This document shows, piece by piece, positions 52,432-61,120 of a stretch of DNA of 64,000 nucleotides. This DNA comes from an uncultured Gemmiger sp. (GTDB lineage: Bacteria; Bacillota; Clostridia; Oscillospirales; Ruminococcaceae). The stretch covers positions 1-64,000 of the forward strand of contig CALXHO010000005.1 of NCBI GenBank assembly GCA_944388125.1, written 5' to 3'. The number at the start of each line of letters is the position of its first letter. Position 1 is the stretch's first letter. Position numbers and translations under genes: made by a program. The notes below the pieces were generated by a model. The model made no database searches. It had not been told where the DNA came from and saw nothing but the letters and a program-made list of their open reading frames with translations.

Positions 52432-54330
52432 TCAGGACTCGGCACCGTCCTCGGCCTCAAAGCTTTCCTGTTCCTCCAGCAGCTTTTCCCACTCGTCGAA
52501 CAGCTCCTGCTGGTGGAAACGGGTGTCCTCCAGATCATCGCATTTATCCCGGACTACCAGATGGTCACGCAGTACCTCGGGGTCATTGAGCTCATTTTCC
52601 AGCTCGACAATATGGGCCCCCAGCTCCTCGATCTCGGTCTCCACCGCCTTGATGCGGGCGCGGACCTCCGCCCGGCGGCGGCGCTGTTCCTTGCCGTAGG
52701 CCTGGCGCTGGGGCTTTTCGGGTTCGGTGCGGGCAGGTGTCTGGGCTGCAGTGTCCTTGTCGCGCAGGGCGGCAAAGTCGCGGTAGAAGGTGGTGTCCCC
52801 GCCTTCCAGGTAGAGAATGGGGCAGCCCAGCGTCTGCATGAGGTAGCGGTCATGGGTGACCAGCAGCAGCGTGCCGGTGTAGGACGCCAGGGCCTGGGTC
52901 AGGCTTTCCCGGACGTAGATGTCCAGGTGGTTGGTAGGCTCGTCCAGGAACATGAGGTTGGGGCGTTCCAGGGCCAGCTCGGCAAAGCGCAGACGGGCCA
53001 GCTCGCCGCCCGAGAGGGAGGCACAGTCCTTGAACACCTCCTCCCCCCGGAAGCCGAACCGCGCCAGATGGCTGCGGACTTCCAGCTCGGTGAAGCGGGG
53101 GTACTTGTCCCAGATGGCGTCGATGACACGGCCGATCCGCCGTGCCTGCTGCTGTGTGAAGATACCGGTGCGGGCGCCGCCGCCCAGACGGACCATGCCG
53201 CTGGAAGGCCGGCGCTTGCCGTCCAGCACCTGCAAGAGAGTGGACTTGCCGGTGCCGTTGGGCCCCGCAATGACCAGCTTGTCCCCCCGGTGGACCACAT
53301 AGTTGAGGTCCTTGACCAGAGTGCGCTCCCCGATGCGGATATTGATGTCCTTCATGGTGACAAGCTCGTCGTAGGGCTCAATATCGTACTCAAAGCGGAA
53401 GTTGAGATCCCGGGCCTCGTTGACGGGGGCGGCGGTGATCTCCAGCTTTTCCAGCTGTTTGCGGCGGCTCTGGGCCATCTTGGTGGTGGAGGCCCGCACC
53501 AGGTTGCGGTCAATATAGTCCTGCAGTTTGGCGGCCTTTTCCATGTCGGCGTCATGCTGTTTCTGGCGGCGCTCGTCGGCGGCCTGACGCTGGGGCAGGT
53601 AGGCCGAATAGTTGCCCCGGTAGACCTGGATGGTCTTTTCCCGCAGTTCCCAGATCTTGGTACAGACTGCATCCAGGAAATAGCGGTCATGGCTGACCAC
53701 CAATACAGCGCCGCGGCAGGTCTTGAGGTAGGTTTCCAGCCATGCCATGGTCTCGATGTCCAGGTGGTTGGTGGGCTCGTCCAGGATCAGGATATCCGGC
53801 TGGCGCAGCAGCAAGCCTGCCAGGCGCAGGCGGGTCTGCTCCCCGCCCGAGAGCACCCCGGCCTTTTTCTGCCAGGTGTCCGCGGGGAAACCCATGCCGT
53901 TGAGCATCTTGCGGATCTGGGTGTCCATGTTGTAGGCATCCATGGCGTCAATGACGGCGGTGCAGTGTTCCATCTCGGCCTCAATCCCCGGGTCGCCCGG
54001 ATTGGCTGCCAGCTGCTTTTGCAGCGTTTCCAGCTTTGCCATGGCATCCAGCGCCGGACGGAAAGACTCCTTTGCCGTGTCATAGACGGTGGCCGCGGGG
54101 TCCAGGTGGGCGGTCTGTTCCAAGTAACCGCAGGTTGCCCCCGCGGCAAAGTCGGCGCTGCCCGCATCGGGCTGGCTCTGGCCGCAAAGGATGCGCAAGA
54201 GCGTTGTCTTGCCAGTGCCGTTGGCTCCGATGATGCCGATGCGGTCGCCTTTCTCTACACTGGCGGTCACATCGCGCAGTACTTCATGTTCGCCAAAGCT
54301 CTTTCCCAGGCTTTGTAATTCGATGAGCAT
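52432..54330 (-). CDS. ABC-F family ATPase
   Basis: 632 residues with two ABC domains and no membrane part. First domain: GIIGANGTGKTTLLRILCG, VLSGGEQTRLRLAGLLL, LILDEPTNHLD. Second domain: IAGPNGTGKSTLLQVLDG, SLSGGELARLRFAELAL, MFLDEPTNHLD. A linker lies between them and the C-terminus is a charged coiled coil (EQRRRRAEVRARIKAVETEI). ABC-F proteins act on the ribosome, some giving antibiotic protection; this one looks like the housekeeping type, but that is not certain. The start at 54330 is weakly supported by GAGAAAGAGAAG. Confidence 0.9.
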   Translation of the reverse strand: MLIELQSLGKSFGEHEVLRDVTASVEKGDRIGIIGANGTGKTTLLRILCGQSQPDAGSADFAAGATCGYLEQTAHLDPAATVYDTAKESFRPALDAMAKLETLQKQLAANPGDPGIEAEMEHCTAVIDAMDAYNMDTQIRKMLNGMGFPADTWQKKAGVLSGGEQTRLRLAGLLLRQPDILILDEPTNHLDIETMAWLETYLKTCRGAVLVVSHDRYFLDAVCTKIWELREKTIQVYRGNYSAYLPQRQAADERRQKQHDADMEKAAKLQDYIDRNLVRASTTKMAQSRRKQLEKLEITAAPVNEARDLNFRFEYDIEPYDELVTMKDINIRIGERTLVKDLNYVVHRGDKLVIAGPNGTGKSTLLQVLDGKRRPSSGMVRLGGGARTGIFTQQQARRIGRVIDAIWDKYPRFTELEVRSHLARFGFRGEEVFKDCASLSGGELARLRFAELALERPNLMFLDEPTNHLDIYVRESLTQALASYTGTLLLVTHDRYLMQTLGCPILYLEGGDTTFYRDFAALRDKDTAAQTPARTEPEKPQRQAYGKEQRRRRAEVRARIKAVETEIEELGAHIVELENELNDPEVLRDHLVVRDKCDDLEDTRFHQQELFDEWEKLLEEQESFEAEDGAES

Positions 54331-54373
54331 AGCTTCTCTTTCTCCATCCCTCTTCACGGTGCGTTGTCAGGCC

Positions 54374-54409
54374 AAAATTGTGCCGCTGCACACATGGATG
54401 CAGCGGCAC
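54374..54409 (-). terminator. Terminator after the YjjG-type gene
   Basis: GTGCCGCTGCA and TGCAGCGGCAC form an 11-bp stem followed by AATTTTGG on the minus strand; the T run is short. Confidence 0.55.
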
Positions 54410-54433
54410 AGTGCGGGACCTGCCGCCCGTTGG

Positions 54434-55183
54434 TTACAGGTCGTTCTGATGGCGGCGGTTGCGCACGCCGATATTTTCCAGTTCTTCCGGTTCCATCACA
54501 ATGCGGTAGAGCTCCTCATAGGAACCGATGGTGTACTTGGGGTGAATGTCGGTATCGTTTTCGCTGCCGGTAAAGTTGACCCAGCAGGTATCCAGCCCCG
54601 CATTGATGCCGCCCTTGATGTCGGCGTGAAGGTCATCCCCCACCACCAGCACCCGGCTGCGGTTGGTGATGCCCAGATCTTTCAGCACCAGATCGAACAG
54701 CTTGGCCGAGGGCTTTGCCGCTCCCAGGTGTTCCGAGATATAGATGCCGTCCATATAGCGGTCGATGCCGGATGCCTTGATGCGGGACTGCTGCACCTTG
54801 GTGGCGCCGTTGGAGACAATGGCCAGAGTGGCCACCTCGGCCAGTTCCTCCAGTGCCGTCACGGCGCCGGGCAGGACCTCGGCGTGCAGGGCCAGCTGAT
54901 CCTCATAGTAATCGTTGATTTCCCGGCTGTTGCCGGTATCGGGCAGCTGCATCGCCTGCATGAAGCGTGCAAACCGCACCGCAAACAGCTTACTCTTGTT
55001 CAGTTCGCCCTTGGCCAGGCTGGTCCAGAGCTTGCGGTTGACCTCGTGATAGGTATCGCAGACCTGGGCATCATGGGGCAGATTGTACTGCTGCAGGGTG
55101 TCAGTCAGAGCCTGGCGCTCGGCGGCATCAAAATCCAGAAGGGTGTTGTCCACATCCAGCAAAAGACAGGTGTAATTTGCCAT
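54434..55183 (-). CDS. HAD phosphatase, YjjG-type nucleotidase
   Basis: 249-residue HAD hydrolase: nucleophile motif LLLDVDNTLLDFDAAE, motif II IVSNGATKVQQSRI, motif III GAAKPSAKLFD and motif IV VGDDLHADIKGG. The pattern fits YjjG-like pyrimidine nucleotidases that clear noncanonical nucleotides. It lies 34 bp after the SGNH-like gene. Confidence 0.87.
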   Translation of the reverse strand: MANYTCLLLDVDNTLLDFDAAERQALTDTLQQYNLPHDAQVCDTYHEVNRKLWTSLAKGELNKSKLFAVRFARFMQAMQLPDTGNSREINDYYEDQLALHAEVLPGAVTALEELAEVATLAIVSNGATKVQQSRIKASGIDRYMDGIYISEHLGAAKPSAKLFDLVLKDLGITNRSRVLVVGDDLHADIKGGINAGLDTCWVNFTGSENDTDIHPKYTIGSYEELYRIVMEPEELENIGVRNRRHQNDL

Positions 55184-55217
55184 TGTTTGCTCCTAATGTT
55201 TCTGTCGGGATACGGCA

Positions 55218-56900
55218 TCAGCCGCCCTGATTGTTGTCACCGCTGTTCTGGGCAGGCGTGGGGGTCGGTGCGGGGGTCGGCGTGGGTGCTGCGGTGACCT
55301 CAATGGCCAGCTCGGCAGTGACACCGTTGTTGGTGGCCTGCACGTAGTAGCGGCCCGGCTGGGATGCGCTGAACTGCACCTGATTGCCGGTGGCCGACCA
55401 GCCCGGCTGCTGCGGGCAGGACCAGGTGGTGTCGCCTGAGCCGTTCTCCACGCTGGCGCTCAGGGTGGTGCTGGTGCCCGCCGTCAGGGAGGTGGGCGCA
55501 GTCAGGGTGATCTTGGTGGGCGGGGCATTGACCGTGATGTTCACGGTGACCTCGGCACGGCCGCCGTTGACCTCGATGCCTGCTTTCAGCTTGTAAGTGC
55601 CGGCCGCAGACGGGGTGAAGGTAAAGCTGCCGCCGTTCTGCTCCAGCTCATCGTTGACCGCCCACTGGACGTTCTGGTTGCTGTACTCCTTGCCGCCCAG
55701 CGTGACCGAAGCATTGAAGGTGACGCTCTCCCCTACCGTCAGGGTGGTATCGCCCTTGTCCAGCGTCATGGCCACACGGGCGTCATTGAACAGCGCCGTG
55801 ACCGAGATATCCTTGGTCACAACGTCAACGCGTTTGGGATTGGTCTGGCCGTCGTCCCACTTGTAGAAGGTGTAGCCCTCGGCTGCCACGGCGGTGACGG
55901 TGACAGTATCATTTTCACCCACCTCAAACTCCAGCGAGGAGGCGCCGGTCTGATCGTTGCCGGAGAGGGTTCCCTTGCCGGCCTCCGCCTTGTAGCTCAC
56001 GGTATAGCGCACCGGTGTGGGGCTGGGCGTGGCGGCCTCCTCCGTTTTGTCGGCGGCCTCGGCGGCGCGGCGGGGAATGTCGTTGGTGTCGGGACGGCGG
56101 TCCTCTGCGTCATAGGCATGGGTGGTGACGTAGTCCAGATAGGCGTTGACACCGGAGGAGGTCAGCAGGCCGTCATCCTTGCCGATGTAGGCGCTCTCGG
56201 CATAGCCGCTGCGGTTTTTCAGGACCTCGGCGGCGTTGAGGTATTTGTATCCATTGTCCTCGCACATTTTGGCAAGGGCCTGGTTGAACTGGTCGATGCG
56301 GGTCTGCACCACGGCGGCATCGGCGGAATCCTCGGTGACGGGTGGGATGGCACTGACGATGATGTCGCAGTACTCATAGCCGGTATGGATCGCGCCCAGT
56401 GCCTGGGTGTAGGACTGGATGAAGCTGTCCACCGTCGTACTGCCGTCCAGGTCATTTTTGCCGACCATAACGATGATGCGGCGGGGCTTCATCTTGGCAA
56501 TGGCCTGAGGAATGGTGTAGGCGGAGGAATCGTCCACAAAATAGACGCAGGACTTTTTGGTCAGGTTGGAGACCGAAAGCCCCTTCTCGCCCACATAGCG
56601 GTCAATGGTGACCGAGCTCGAAGCAGTCAGGGCAACCACATTGTCATCGCCCACAAACACCGTCGAGGAAAGGTAATCGTTGCCCGCGTCGCTGCTCTCG
56701 GCCAGGATGGCCCCCAGCGAGGTATCCAGCGGGTAGGCATTGGGGTCATAATCCCCGCTGCCGCCGAACAGGAAATTCGGCAGAATCCAGGCGGCCACAA
56801 AACTGAGAATGACCGCAGCAACACATCCGGCCAGAACAAAACAGGCCTTGCGCTGGGTCGGGCTGAAGGATGCCCTTTCTTGTGAATCTCTACGGCTCAT
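55218..56900 (-). CDS. Membrane-anchored SGNH-like protein with Ig-like repeats, probably catalytically degenerate
   Basis: 560 residues. A basic N-terminus and one membrane helix (CFVLAGCVAAVILSFVAAWI, about 20-40) lead to an external SGNH/GDSL-like domain (about 75-290), then a bacterial repeat (TVSYKAEAGKGTLSG to YTFYKWDDGQTNP). Two Ig-like modules and a Thr/Pro tail (TPTPAPTPTP) follow. In the SGNH domain the first block reads FVGDDNVVAL, with Asp where the nucleophilic Ser of GDS is expected. Block III is MVGKNDLDG, and the last block reads DDGLLTSSG, with Leu where the catalytic His of DGxH is expected. GGAGGG precedes the start at 56900. Confidence 0.8.
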   Translation of the reverse strand: MSRRDSQERASFSPTQRKACFVLAGCVAAVILSFVAAWILPNFLFGGSGDYDPNAYPLDTSLGAILAESSDAGNDYLSSTVFVGDDNVVALTASSSVTIDRYVGEKGLSVSNLTKKSCVYFVDDSSAYTIPQAIAKMKPRRIIVMVGKNDLDGSTTVDSFIQSYTQALGAIHTGYEYCDIIVSAIPPVTEDSADAAVVQTRIDQFNQALAKMCEDNGYKYLNAAEVLKNRSGYAESAYIGKDDGLLTSSGVNAYLDYVTTHAYDAEDRRPDTNDIPRRAAEAADKTEEAATPSPTPVRYTVSYKAEAGKGTLSGNDQTGASSLEFEVGENDTVTVTAVAAEGYTFYKWDDGQTNPKRVDVVTKDISVTALFNDARVAMTLDKGDTTLTVGESVTFNASVTLGGKEYSNQNVQWAVNDELEQNGGSFTFTPSAAGTYKLKAGIEVNGGRAEVTVNITVNAPPTKITLTAPTSLTAGTSTTLSASVENGSGDTTWSCPQQPGWSATGNQVQFSASQPGRYYVQATNNGVTAELAIEVTAAPTPTPAPTPTPAQNSGDNNQGG

Positions 56901-56925
56901 AATGAGTCTGTCCCTCCAATCGAAT

Positions 56926-57576
56926 TCAGACGGGCTGCAAAATAAAGTCGGCCAATGCGGCGGGATCCTGTGCAAGGCAGACCGGATGCCAGGCTTCCAG
57001 CTCTTCCCGGCTGCCGTACCCATACAGCACCCCTGCTGCGGGCAGACCGCAGTCGGCCGCTCCCTGCATATCGTCCTTGCGGTCCCCCACCATCAGGATA
57101 CGGCCCGCTGCAAAACGCGGGTCGGTGAGATCCTGACGGACAACGGCCGTCTTGGTGTCCACACTTTTATCCATGCTCGCCCCGCCGACCAGATCGAAAT
57201 ACTTGAGGATATCCTGTTCCTCCAGAATCGGCGTGACAACTTCCGTCGGTTTGGATGTGGCCGTGGCCAGCCGGATCCCGGCTGCCCGCAGGCGCTCCAG
57301 CATCTCCCGTACTCCGGGGAAAAGGCTGCACTCATGCATGCCAAGTCTTGCATACCGTTCCCGGTAAAAATCCACCGCGCGCTCCACGTCCGCCTCGTCC
57401 GAAAAATGCTGGGCAAAGCTCCAGCGCAGCGGCGGTCCCAGGTAACGGGAGACATCAATTTGCGCAGGGTCCAGCCCCATCATTTCAAAGGCATAGGCAA
57501 AGGTTTTTTCGATGCCGGGACGGGAATGAATCAACGTTCCATCGACATCAAACAACACGGCGTCATAACGCGGCAA
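56926..57576 (-). CDS. HAD phosphatase, phosphoglycolate phosphatase-like
   Basis: 216-residue HAD protein: AVLFDVDGTLIHSRPGIEKT, LATATSKPTEVVTPI, a Lys in MDKSVDTKTAV and MVGDRKDDMQGAADCGLPA. The helical cap resembles Gph/PGP enzymes. GGAGGG precedes the start at 57576. It is the first gene of a gph-SGNH-YjjG run. Confidence 0.87.
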   Translation of the reverse strand: MPRYDAVLFDVDGTLIHSRPGIEKTFAYAFEMMGLDPAQIDVSRYLGPPLRWSFAQHFSDEADVERAVDFYRERYARLGMHECSLFPGVREMLERLRAAGIRLATATSKPTEVVTPILEEQDILKYFDLVGGASMDKSVDTKTAVVRQDLTDPRFAAGRILMVGDRKDDMQGAADCGLPAAGVLYGYGSREELEAWHPVCLAQDPAALADFILQPV

Positions 57577-57604
57577 GGCAATCCCTCCAAGTACAGTAGA
57601 TTAC

Positions 57605-57633
57605 ATTATAGCATACATTTTTTGTTTTGAACA
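57605..57633 (-). promoter_or_regulatory. Promoter of the HAD/SGNH/HAD operon
   Basis: Minus-strand TGTTCA (57628-57633), 17 nt, TATAAT (57605-57610), with TGC before the -10. Confidence 0.6.
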
Positions 57634-57823
57634 TCATTTCACAAAAATTCCGACGGGTTACAAGTTGGTAACGTCCCTGCCCCATCAGGCAGACAGACTT
57701 TCCGTTTTGGTCCAGTATAGCCGATCTGTGTATCACCGGTGTATCAGGACTTCTGCGCCCGGAGATGGTACGGTAAAACCAGGCAGGTTCCCGCCGGTCC
57801 ATGGAATCCGACGGACACGGCAA

Positions 57824-57858
57824 CGGGCGCCGGGCCGGAAGTTCCGGCCCGGCGCCCG
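57824..57858 (-). terminator. Very strong hairpin after the ABC importer genes
   Basis: CGGGCGCCGGGCCGGAA and its exact complement are separated by a single G. There is no T run on either strand, so it may be an mRNA 3' stabiliser and not an intrinsic terminator. The rest of 57577-57874 holds no gene. Confidence 0.5.
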
Positions 57859-57874
57859 GGCAGATCATGCAAAA

Positions 57875-58669
57875 TCAGGAAAGGAGCATCCGGTCGTTGG
57901 CGAAGTCGCCGTCGCTGACCTGCTCAAAGCGGGCCAGAAGATCGGATACGTGGAGGGCGGCCTTTTCCTCGCCGCGGACATCGTAGATGATGCGTCCCTC
58001 ATACATCATGATCAGACGGTTTCCGTATTTGATGGCATCCTTCATATTGTGGGTGATCATGAGGGTGGTGAGATGGTTGTCGTGGACGATCTTGTCCGAC
58101 AGGGCCAGAACCTTGGCCGCCGTCTTGGGGTCCAGGGCAGCGGTGTGCTCATCGAGAAGCAAGAGGCGGGGCTGCTGCAGCGTGGCCATCAGCAGGGTGA
58201 TGGCCTGGCGCTGGCCGCCGGACAGCAGGCCCACCTTGCTGGTCATGCGGTCCTCCAGCCCCAGGTCCAGGGTCTTGACCAGTTCCCGGTAGCCTTCCCG
58301 CTCCTTGGCGGAGATTCCCTGACGCAGGGTGCGGGGCTGGCCCCGGCGGCGGGCCAATGCCAGATTTTCGTCAATGCCCATGGTGGCGGCTGTGCCCATC
58401 ATGGGGTCCTGGAACACACGGCCGATATACTTGGCGCGCTGATGTTCCGACAGGCGGGTGATATCCTTGCCGTCGATGAGGATCTTGCCCATATCGATGG
58501 GCCAGACACCCGCGATGGCATTGAGCATGGTGGATTTGCCCGCGCCGTTGCCGCCGATGACGGTGACGAAATCGCCGTCCTCCAGGGTCAGATCCAGACC
58601 GTTGAGGGCAACCTTCTGGTTGACGGTACCGGCATTGAAGGTCTTATACACATTTTTGATTTCAAGCAT
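57875..58669 (-). CDS. ABC importer ATPase (ABC_sub_bind system)
   Basis: 264 residues: Walker A TVIGGNGAGKSTMLNAIAG, signature LLSGGQRQAITLLMA, Walker B LLLLDEHTAALDP and the switch His in LMITHNMKDAIKYGN. The start at 58669 overlaps the permease stop by 8 bp; the longer upstream frame is a shadow of the permease. It powers the importer formed with the two upstream genes. Confidence 0.92.
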   Translation of the reverse strand: MLEIKNVYKTFNAGTVNQKVALNGLDLTLEDGDFVTVIGGNGAGKSTMLNAIAGVWPIDMGKILIDGKDITRLSEHQRAKYIGRVFQDPMMGTAATMGIDENLALARRRGQPRTLRQGISAKEREGYRELVKTLDLGLEDRMTSKVGLLSGGQRQAITLLMATLQQPRLLLLDEHTAALDPKTAAKVLALSDKIVHDNHLTTLMITHNMKDAIKYGNRLIMMYEGRIIYDVRGEEKAALHVSDLLARFEQVSDGDFANDRMLLS

Positions 58670-59591
58670 TGGTGTTGCCTCCTTTGCGGACGGTGGGCTT
58701 GGTGAAGTAGCGGCTCTTCCAGTACGGGATGGCCAGGAAGATGGCAACGACAACCGCGCTGAACACTTTGAGCAGGTCGGTGTCCACCTTGAACCAGATG
58801 ACCACCTGGAGCACCAGATAGTAAATGATGCTGCCGAAAGCCACGGCCAGCAGCTTGAGGGCGAAGTTGCGGAAGAGTTTGCCGAAAATGGCCTCGCCGA
58901 TGATGACGGCGGCCAGACCGATGACGATGGAGCCGCGGCCCATGTTGATATCGGCAAAGCCCTGGTACTGGGCCAGCAATGCGCCGGACAGGGCCACCAG
59001 ACCGTTGGAGATCATAAGGCCGATGACCTTGTTGAGGCTGGTGTTGATGCCCTGAGCCCGGGCCATGTTGGCATTGCAGCCGGTGGCACGGATGCCGCAG
59101 CCCAGCTCGGTGCCGAAAAACCAGTACAGAATGGCGATGACCACCGCAATGACCACAGCCACCACAAAGATGGTGTTGCGGTAGAAGGGCACATCCTTGA
59201 TGAAGCGCAGCGAGACCAGCAGGTCATACTTGTCCACATTGATGGCCTGGTTGGCCTTGCCCATGATCTTGAGGTTGACCGACCAGAGGGACAGCTGGGT
59301 CAGGATACCGGCCAGGATGGCCTGGATGCCCATGAAGGTGTGGAAGATGCCGGTGACAAGTCCTGCCAGCAGCCCGGCGCAGGTGGCCGCCAGAATGGAG
59401 ACCCATACGTTGCAGCCGTTGAGCATGCACATGATGCAGACCGCACCGCCGGTGCACAGCGTGCCGTCGACAGTGAGGTCGGCGATGTCCAGCACGCGGT
59501 AGGTGATGTAGACGCCGATTGCCATGATGGCCCAGATCAGGCCTTGTGCCGCTGCGCCAGGCAGGGCGTTGACCAATGTCATGATATCCAA
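58662..59591 (-). CDS. ABC importer permease
   Basis: 309 residues, about eight to ten helices, of the BPD_transp_2 type: VYITYRVLDIADLTVDGTL, GAVCIMCMLNGCNVW, GIQAILAGILTQLSLWSVNL, GCNANMARAQGINTS and VALSGALLAQYQGFADINMG. In related TrpXYZ-type systems this permease pairs with an ABC_sub_bind lipoprotein. The start is TTG at 59591 with GGGGAGG 11 nt upstream; an ATG three codons later is possible. Confidence 0.92.
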   Translation of the reverse strand: MDIMTLVNALPGAAAQGLIWAIMAIGVYITYRVLDIADLTVDGTLCTGGAVCIMCMLNGCNVWVSILAATCAGLLAGLVTGIFHTFMGIQAILAGILTQLSLWSVNLKIMGKANQAINVDKYDLLVSLRFIKDVPFYRNTIFVVAVVIAVVIAILYWFFGTELGCGIRATGCNANMARAQGINTSLNKVIGLMISNGLVALSGALLAQYQGFADINMGRGSIVIGLAAVIIGEAIFGKLFRNFALKLLAVAFGSIIYYLVLQVVIWFKVDTDLLKVFSAVVVAIFLAIPYWKSRYFTKPTVRKGGNTNA

Positions 59592-59722
59592 GATTTCACA
59601 ATCCTCCCCTGTGCCGCGGCGTTCTGCCGCCGGGCCGATGGTCCGGTGTACAAAACCCGCCGCACGTTAGTTGTTGGAGCCCGGAGGCTCCCGATAAATA
59701 GGTATAGACCATATTAGTATAG

Positions 59723-59762
59723 CAAAAAGGCGGGAAAAAGGAAAGTCCCTTTTTCCCGCCTT
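59723..59762 (-). terminator. Terminator between the binding protein and permease genes
   Basis: AAGGCGGGAAAAAGG with CCTTTTTCCCGCCTT, then CTTTTTG on the minus strand. It should let the binding protein be made in excess over the permease, with readthrough for the rest. Confidence 0.82.
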
Positions 59763-59796
59763 CCGGATTTATGGGGTAAAATTCTGTGCCAGACGA

Positions 59797-60843
59797 TCAG
59801 CCCTCGATGGCAACGTAATCGTCGGGTACGGTGATGCCCAGTTCCTCACAGTTGGTGGGGTTGTACTTCTTGGTGAAGTTGGGGGCATACTCAATGGGCA
59901 TGGTGGAGATGTCCGCCTCGCCGGTCAGGACCTTGGCCGCCATCTCGCCGGTGGCATAGCCCAGGTCATAGTAGCTGATGGACAGGGTGGCAACGCCGCA
60001 GCCGCCGCAGATGCCCTCCTCGCCTGCGATGATGGGAACGCCGGCGGGCAAGCAGATGTTGTTGATGATCTCGGTGTTGGACGCCGCCGTGTTGTCGGTG
60101 GGAACGTAGATCACGTCACACTCGCTGGCCGCACTGGTGGCAATGGTGGACAGGTCGTTGGAGTCGCTGAACGAGTAATCGGTGCAGGTGTAGCCCATCT
60201 CGGTCAGGTATTTGGTGACCTGCTCCACCTGGTACTCGCTGTTGGGCTCGGCGCTGCAGTAGAGCATGCCCACGTTGGGGTACTCCGCCACCGGGAAGAA
60301 CTCGCTGAGCATGGCCGCCTGCTGATCCAGCGGGGCCAGGTCGCTGGTGCCGGAAATGTTGCCGCCCACCGTGCCGTCAAAGCCCTCAATGCCGAGAGCC
60401 ACGCCGTACTCGGTGACCGAGGTTCCCAGGATGGGGATCTCGGAAGTGCCGGCCGCAGCGGCCTGCAGGGCAGTGGTGCCGTTGGCCATGATCAGGTCAT
60501 AGCCGCTGGAGACAAAGCCGTTGATGATGGTGGAACAGGTGTTGGCGTCGCCCTGGGCATTCTGCTCGTCAAACTTGACGCCATCCTCTCCGAAGGCTTC
60601 CACCAGGGCATCCTTGAAGCCCTGGGTCGCGGAGTCCAGCGCCTCATGGGGCTGCTGCTGGCAGATGCCGATGGTATAGACCGTATCGGATGCCGTGGTC
60701 CCGGCTTCCTCCGTGGTGGCAGCCGAAGTTCCCGAAGAGGTATCCGCCGCCTGCGACGACGAAGAAGAATCGGAACCGCCGCTGCATGCGGCCAGGCTGA
60801 GCGCCATACAGGTCGCCGTCAGAATAGAAAGTACCTTTTTCAT
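59797..60843 (-). CDS. ABC importer substrate-binding lipoprotein (ABC_sub_bind family)
   Basis: 348 residues with a lipoprotein signal (LTATCMALSLAACSGG; lipobox LAAC), a Ser/Thr/Ala-rich linker, then a two-lobed periplasmic-binding fold (YTIGICQQQPHEALDSATQG, LIMANGTTALQAAA, IPILGTSVTEYGVAL, VIYVPTDNTAASNTEII, ISYYDLGYATGEMAAKVL). Homologues bind aromatic amino acids or other small organic molecules; the ligand here is not clear. First gene of the operon, with its own promoter. Confidence 0.92.
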   Translation of the reverse strand: MKKVLSILTATCMALSLAACSGGSDSSSSSQAADTSSGTSAATTEEAGTTASDTVYTIGICQQQPHEALDSATQGFKDALVEAFGEDGVKFDEQNAQGDANTCSTIINGFVSSGYDLIMANGTTALQAAAAGTSEIPILGTSVTEYGVALGIEGFDGTVGGNISGTSDLAPLDQQAAMLSEFFPVAEYPNVGMLYCSAEPNSEYQVEQVTKYLTEMGYTCTDYSFSDSNDLSTIATSAASECDVIYVPTDNTAASNTEIINNICLPAGVPIIAGEEGICGGCGVATLSISYYDLGYATGEMAAKVLTGEADISTMPIEYAPNFTKKYNPTNCEELGITVPDDYVAIEG

Positions 60844-60933
60844 GTTATCTTCTCCCCATTCATTTCTCGCCGGGGTACCATCCGCTTTCGATGCGGCTGG
60901 TCTCCTCTCCCCTTTGATGATTTAATGTACTAA

Positions 60934-60962
60934 AGTATAGCATAGACAAGCCGAGCACGCAA
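60934..60962 (-). promoter_or_regulatory. ABC importer operon promoter
   Basis: Minus-strand TTGCGT (60957-60962), 17 nt, TATACT (60934-60939). The leader of about 85 nt has a small CCGC/GCGG hairpin. Confidence 0.55.
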
Positions 60963-61011
60963 TGGGTAATCATACAGTTTCTTATGTTCATCTGTCCATT
61001 TTTTCGTCGAT

Positions 61012-61031
61012 TTGCACACTTTCCTGTGCAA
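61012..61031. repeat. Inverted repeat upstream of the ABC importer promoter
   Basis: TTGCACA, 6 nt, TGTGCAA; perfect 7-bp arms located about 50 bp upstream of the -35. It could be an operator for a dimeric regulator. Otherwise 60963-61120 shows no gene. Confidence 0.4.
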
Positions 61032-61120
61032 TGAATCGAATTTCTCTGTTTTTAAAAGGGCATCCGGGGGAAAGAGGTTCCACTCTCTTCCCAGTACCCG
61101 CACCAGTACAGACCACGGGA

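Noticed and set aside
57563..57868. A 101-codon minus-strand frame upstream of the gph-like gene
   Set aside because: It contains the gph promoter and a strong hairpin and has no ribosome site or similarity to a known protein.
60844..60933. Possible T-box in the leader of the ABC importer (TGGTACC present)
   Set aside because: The leader is only about 85 nt, has no specifier stem or complete T-box sequence and no terminator; the match is likely chance.
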